The position numbers were made by a program, and so were the translations under genes. The notes below the pieces were generated by a model, which saw only the letters and a list, made by a program, of their open reading frames with translations, was not told where the DNA came from and made no database searches. From Coemansia sp. RSA 1804 (taxonomy: Eukaryota > Kickxellomycota > Kickxellomycetes > Kickxellales > Kickxellaceae), in NCBI GenBank assembly GCA_027578815.1, contig JANBTH010000144.1, positions 1-30,804 of the forward strand: a DNA stretch of 30,804 nucleotides, in the 5' to 3' direction. The first letter of the stretch is position 1; every line of letters starts with the position of its first letter. Positions 26,960 through 30,804 of this stretch are shown here, piece by piece.

Positions 26960-28052
26960 ATTGTAAATCAAAGAAGCGACAACATAGAGATGAGGTGTTT
27001 TTATTAAGAAAATAAATATTCTGGTATATAATAGTTTTTCTAAATGTAAATGAATGGAGAGGCTTTGAGGGAGCTTTGGCACAATATAGCATGGGATGGC
27101 CAGTGGCAACAAGGAGAAAATTGTATACAACAAAAGAATGCTTGTTTTTCCCACAAAAAAGCAATATTTGGCGAATAGAGAAAGATAAATGCGAGTGCTC
27201 CTACATCATCAATATCAGAAATTCAACTCAAAAGTGCTGTTTAAACATATGCTAGCAAGCAAGAGATATACGTTGCAAGAACGTGTGAAAAGTGATAACC
27301 TCTGGTGCAAATATATGTCATCCAAACTCCCGGATCACAACCCCAGCACAGCATTGGGCACTAGAGCCAGCACATATTAATTGATATCTATTAAGCGGAT
27401 ACTTTTGTAATTCCAATGGGGATTAGTCCCAGCCAGGTGGTAACGTTCACACAAGTGGTAAATTGTGTGCAATTTCATGTGTGGGGGAAATTTACAAGAA
27501 GCACCAGACTGCCTAATGCGCTTTTCCACATAATCCACAACCCCACTCTACTATCTCGGCAGCTTTTAGATCTGGCTTACAAACTCCTCAAGAAAAGAAC
27601 AAGGCGGCTGTTGCTGTCTGGATTTAAAGCTGACTGTGACGACCCTGCAATTGAAAAGACCAGCCAGAGTCCGAGCGATGCCAGACTACAGCAGCTTTTT
27701 TTGTAATACTTGTGAATGGAGATGCCCGCCACAGACACGTTGGGCCGAGCGCAACAAATAACGAACGGAGGGCATGGCGCCAAGCATGAGCAGACGTTTG
27801 TAAAAGTCCCAGGACAATGAGCTTCCTCAAAGACCTGCAAACTAGAAATTTCCGCAGGCAAAGATGTCTGGAAACACGTGGAACAATACGGGTTGTCCCT
27901 TGTTCTTCGTTGCTCAATAGCATAACCCTTTTCTCTCTTTTTTTTCTCTCCTCATTTTATTTTCCTTCCACACCCGTCGTTTTGTTGTATAATAATTGTA
28001 GTGAATTTGGTTGCTATAATTTCAGTGTTATTTTTATAATTTATAACTTGGA
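26960..28052. other. Divergent intergenic region between the RhoGEF and RING E3 genes
   Basis: About 1.1 kb. The left 200 bases are the RhoGEF 5' flank. An open frame at 27416-27706 (96 codons) includes SRQLLDLAYKLLKKRTRRLLL and could be coding, but has no recognisable domain or clear promoter. The right end, from 27925, is C/T-rich (CTTTTCTCTCTTTTTTTTCT), the usual leader pattern for a gene on the plus strand, here the RING E3. Confidence 0.45.
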
Positions 28053-29869
28053 ATGCAAGCAGCAACATTTAGCGCATTGCCTTTTCCTGCGACAAATGCA
28101 GCTTTGCCGGAAACAATAGAAAGAAGCCTACAGCGGCTCAACGGCCCACTGCGCGATGCGAATAACAGCGTGTATAAGCTTGCAAAGCCCTTGGAACGCA
28201 GTCGGTACACGGCATGTCCGTCTTGCGGGATAAAATTCCACATGTTTCGCCGAAAAGTAAGTAAACAGCATAGTGCTTTGCTGTTTTAATCTATATGGCT
28301 TTCTTTGACGACTGTAACTAATGCAAACGTATATTTCTACACTCGAACCCCTTTTCTTGTATTCTTCGCCTGTCCTTGCTTTGGACACCATAGTGCAACT
28401 GCGCCAACTGCGGTAAGTGTTGGTTAAAGCGTTAAGGATTGTTTAACGACGAACACTGATACACATATACATATATAATGCCCTTGTTATTCGGCTACAA
28501 ATGTGTCTTTGATATATATGGTAGATTAATTTATTAAAAATACCGTTTATTGTCCCAAGTAGGCCAGGTTGTCTGTGCAGACTGTGTTCGAGAAAAGTGG
28601 TACTTGCCAAAGTATGGTCTGAAATCCCCAGTGGGCTGCTGCACAATGTGCGATCGAAACCTCCAAATATCTATCAAGAGCAAGGAGGATTTAGGAAAGA
28701 TTCCTATACGCGAATTGCGGGCATATTTACAGCTTTATGGGCTGTACAACCCGTCAACCATGCTGGAGAAAAGCGATCTTGTGGCAGCGATCTACAACAA
28801 CTCACCGATGCCGCAAATACACGAGGACAAGTACCGCCAGTCGCTTCCTCAGCCCTCTGAGGCCAGTTATACCAACCATGCTCAGAATAGCCAAAGCACA
28901 CATAGCCCTCGGAATAGAGCGGGCTTGGATGCACAAAACAGCAGCAACACTGGAAGCGTAAATGGCGGAAGCGATGGATCGTGGGATCGTATCTTTACCA
29001 ACATTGGCGAGGAAATGGGTCGTGCATTTGAGAGCATTGGGCAGCAGGTAGGCAGCGGGATTGAGCGAGGGGCAAGTGTGCTGGATGAGCATGCCTCGTC
29101 TATCTTGGATCCAGGACGGCAGACGCATCGCACCCAGCCTGGCACCAACGTATTCACGTCATCTAATAGGGAGAGTAATACGCAAAACTACAACCGGAGC
29201 ACGTACTCAGTCCCGTCTTCCAATTCACGGAGACAAGCACAGCCGCGGACGCAGCGCAGCTTCTACACCGAGCCACGTCCACAGGCGACACAGGGGTCGT
29301 CATCAGATCCAATTAGATCCACAACAGGCGCAACAACGACATCAGCACGACAAGGTAGAGCCACAGCATCGGCAGCAACATTAGCTGGAACAAGGGGTGA
29401 TGCAGCAAGAGGCAGCTCTTCGCCCGCACCACAAAACGTCATCCCAGATATCCGATTACTTGTGAAGGACGGCACGGATCCAAACACGCTGGGTGTCAAG
29501 ATGCTGAAGGGGATACTGAAGAAGAACCATGTTGATTTCAGCAACATTGTGGAGAAGAAGGAGCTGGTTGAGCGCGTGGAACGGCTTGTGCGGAACACAA
29601 AGCTGGAGATGGAACGCGAAGCGACAGCAGCAGCAGCAGCATCAGCAGCAGCAGAGGATAGCAGTGGCGGCAAAGAAAAGAGTGGCGGCGGCAGCGACGA
29701 TGATGTGTGCAAGATCTGCTGGGATGCGTCGATTAACTGCGTGTTCCTTAACTGCGGGCACATGTGCACATGTCTTGAGTGTGGCAACAGGATTGTAGAG
29801 TCGGACCGGCGTGAATGCCCGATATGCAGGGGCCATATAGCGAAGGTGGTGCATGTGTTCCGCGTGTAG
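28053..29869 (+). CDS. FYVE-like/SAP/RING E3 ubiquitin ligase (RNF34/RFFL-like), three exons with a 19-nt microexon
   Basis: 509 residues from exons 28053-28256, 28394-28412 and 28563-29869, with introns starting GTAAGT and ending TAG. RNF34/RFFL (CARP) proteins are endosome-associated E3 ligases that in animals target caspases and p53 regulators. The N-terminal zinc finger is ACPSCGIKFHMFRRK (exon 1), CNCANC (microexon) and then GQVVCADC and CTMC (exon 3), a FYVE-like arrangement. SAP-like helices lie at about 121-153 (IPIRELRAYLQLYGLYN) and 377-417 (LGVKMLKGILKKNHVDF). The C-terminal RING begins CKICWDASINC at C457 and ends CPICRG at 493-498, with NCGHMCTCLECG between. A Ser/Gln/Thr-rich disordered linker (about 175-370) and a polyalanine run (CAG repeat) lie between SAP2 and the RING. 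The 19-nt exon is required for the frame: skipping it leads to a stop soon after. Confidence 0.88.
29624..29654 (+). repeat. Trinucleotide repeat encoding polyalanine in the RING E3
   Basis: An interrupted (CAG)n run, with one ATC break, read in the GCA frame as a polyalanine tract (AAAAASAAA) just before the RING domain. Polyalanine length may vary between isolates. Confidence 0.75.
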
Positions 29870-30734
29870 GCAATGCAATCCCGCCAGAGTGTCTGAAGCG
29901 GAGGCGTTGCTCCAGTGTTTTCCTGATCCAGCTGTGCGGTATCTGCTGGACGGAGGATAGCGCCCTGCCAAGGCTCTTTCCTTCTTTGTGCAGTGGGACC
30001 AGGAGCAGACGCATCCATCATGTGCACGCGCGCAGCAGACCAATCACCGGGCGCGGCTGGTGGCTAAAGAGAGACGACGACATCCTTTCTTTCCTTTTTT
30101 CGCGCTTGTTCCTGGATTGCGCATCCCATTCTGCCGCATTCGTGCCTGTCGCCTTCATCCCTATTTTGCACTCTTCTTTCTTTGATCGCCATTTTGGCAG
30201 CCAGAGACATGTCACAGCGCAGCTTGGGGGAGAGGAAAAAAAAGAAAGCTAGCTGTAGTCAGGGCCAGAAAAGGGAAGAGCCAAAATGCCGTGCATTTTT
30301 GCCGTCTAGCGCTCTACTGCTTTGACCCTTTCTTTCCCTTTTTTTCTCTTCCATCCTTTGTGGTTCTTGTTTGCTTGACACCCCTTCCTCGCATAAAGCC
30401 TTTTTTTTCTTAGCTGTATACTTTTTTTTCTACAATAGCTTTTATTTGCTCTATTCGGCGGTCCGACGAGTCCAGTTTATTATTTTCCACCACACGGCAA
30501 TACACCCGCCTATAACTTTGCATCCACCTTCTATTCTGTATTCTTCGCATCACAGGCTCTGCACAGAACAGCAGCCAACATCCTTGACAACAATAAGCAG
30601 CATCTAGCACTGCAAGGCGCGCACGCGTATCCTTGGTATCGCCTGGCATACCACAACACAACGCAAGGAACAAGCACGCAGCCAAAAACTATCGAGCACA
30701 GCCGTCGGTCGCTAGTCGTTAGTCGTCAGCCATC
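29870..30734. promoter_or_regulatory. Intergenic region and 5' leader of the last gene
   Basis: About 865 bases. The first part is the RING E3 3' flank. From about 30325 it is C/T- and T-rich (CTTTCTTTCCCTTTTTTTCTC, and T8 runs at 30402 and 30423), the leader pattern seen before other genes here. A CTTGACACCCCTTCC stretch at 30374-30388 nearly duplicates 20680-20694. No gene is visible. Confidence 0.5.
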
Positions 30735-30804
30735 ATGTCAGTCAACAAGCCATTGCCTCAGACGCCAGACGAGGATCTATTGGATTCCCGGCACATGTAC
30801 GGGC
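30735..30804 (+). CDS. Start of an unidentified gene, cut by the window edge
   Basis: The first 23 codons of a frame beginning MSVNKPLPQTPDEDLLDSRH run off the right edge with no stop. The ATG sits in a CATC ATG context after a long C/T-rich leader, as at other starts in this window. The segment is too short to identify. Confidence 0.55.
   Translation, partial: MSVNKPLPQTPDEDLLDSRHMYG

Noticed and set aside
26960..27154. 65-codon extension of the RhoGEF (MGKTSILLLYTIFSLLPLAI...)
   Set aside because: It looks like a signal peptide, but the DNA is AT-rich 5' flank, and the downstream ATG at 26959 begins the polar N-terminus expected of a cytosolic RhoGEF.
27416..27706. 96-codon open frame with a basic helical segment
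   Set aside because: The peptide looks somewhat protein-like, but there is no recognisable domain, no clear promoter and no splice partner. It is kept as a remark in the intergenic entry only.
29263..30027. 254-codon frame antisense to the RING E3
   Set aside because: It is a shadow of the Ser/Ala-rich coding strand, and its sequence is low-complexity with no domain.
1..30804. tRNA, rRNA, CRISPR, insertion sequence or terminal repeat
   Set aside because: Looked for on both strands by eye, including the T-loop pattern GGTTCGA in spacers and direct or inverted terminal repeats. Nothing convincing was found. Small structured RNAs could be missed without a covariance search.

Overview
This is eukaryotic nuclear DNA and almost certainly fungal. 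Genes are densely packed, most have zero to two introns of about 130-270 bases with GT...AG ends, and many start codons sit downstream of long C/T-rich leaders. The gene set is typical of a fungus: a cohesin loader, GDP-mannose pyrophosphorylase, LSm5, Elongator subunit 4, and a Ubp1/USP30-type deubiquitinase. An Aven-like protein, a gamma-butyrobetaine-dioxygenase-like enzyme and a RNF34/RFFL-type E3, which are better known from animals, make an early-diverging fungus more likely than an ascomycete yeast. A zoopagomycete such as a Kickxellales member is my guess; this is inference from gene style, not a database match.

Layout, left to right. A single-exon Scc2/NIPBL cohesin loader (284-5278, +). 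A three-exon GDP-mannose pyrophosphorylase (6239-7750, +). A probable two-exon small gene with a mitochondrial-type presequence (8597-9065, +). A two-exon malic enzyme (9845-12111, +) with a strong TATA box. A small DUF202 membrane protein (12587-13151, +). An Aven-like protein (13541-14302, +). A RAD51-family paralog (14519-15535, +) whose Walker A lysine and Walker B aspartate are both replaced. A 2H cyclic phosphodiesterase (15808-16380, +). On the minus strand, LSm5 (17102-16709) and a membrane-anchored USP30/Ubp1-like deubiquitinase (20053-17336). ELP4 (20736-22022, +). An AT-rich 1.4 kb island with no convincing gene. A gamma-butyrobetaine-dioxygenase-like enzyme (23433-24695, +) that converges on a DH-PH RhoGEF (26959-24800, -). 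A FYVE-like/SAP/RING ubiquitin ligase with a 19-nt microexon (28053-29869, +). The first 23 codons of an unidentified gene (30735 to the window end, +).

The genes do not form a cluster or operon. They are housekeeping functions: chromosome cohesion and DNA repair, tRNA and mRNA processing, glycosylation precursor supply, central carbon metabolism, ubiquitin signalling and Rho signalling. I see no mobile element, CRISPR array, tRNA or rRNA. The observations most worth a second look are the degenerate RAD51 paralog, the small mitochondrial-leader gene upstream of malic enzyme (possibly an alternative first exon of it), and the microexon carrying zinc-ligand cysteines of the FYVE-like finger.
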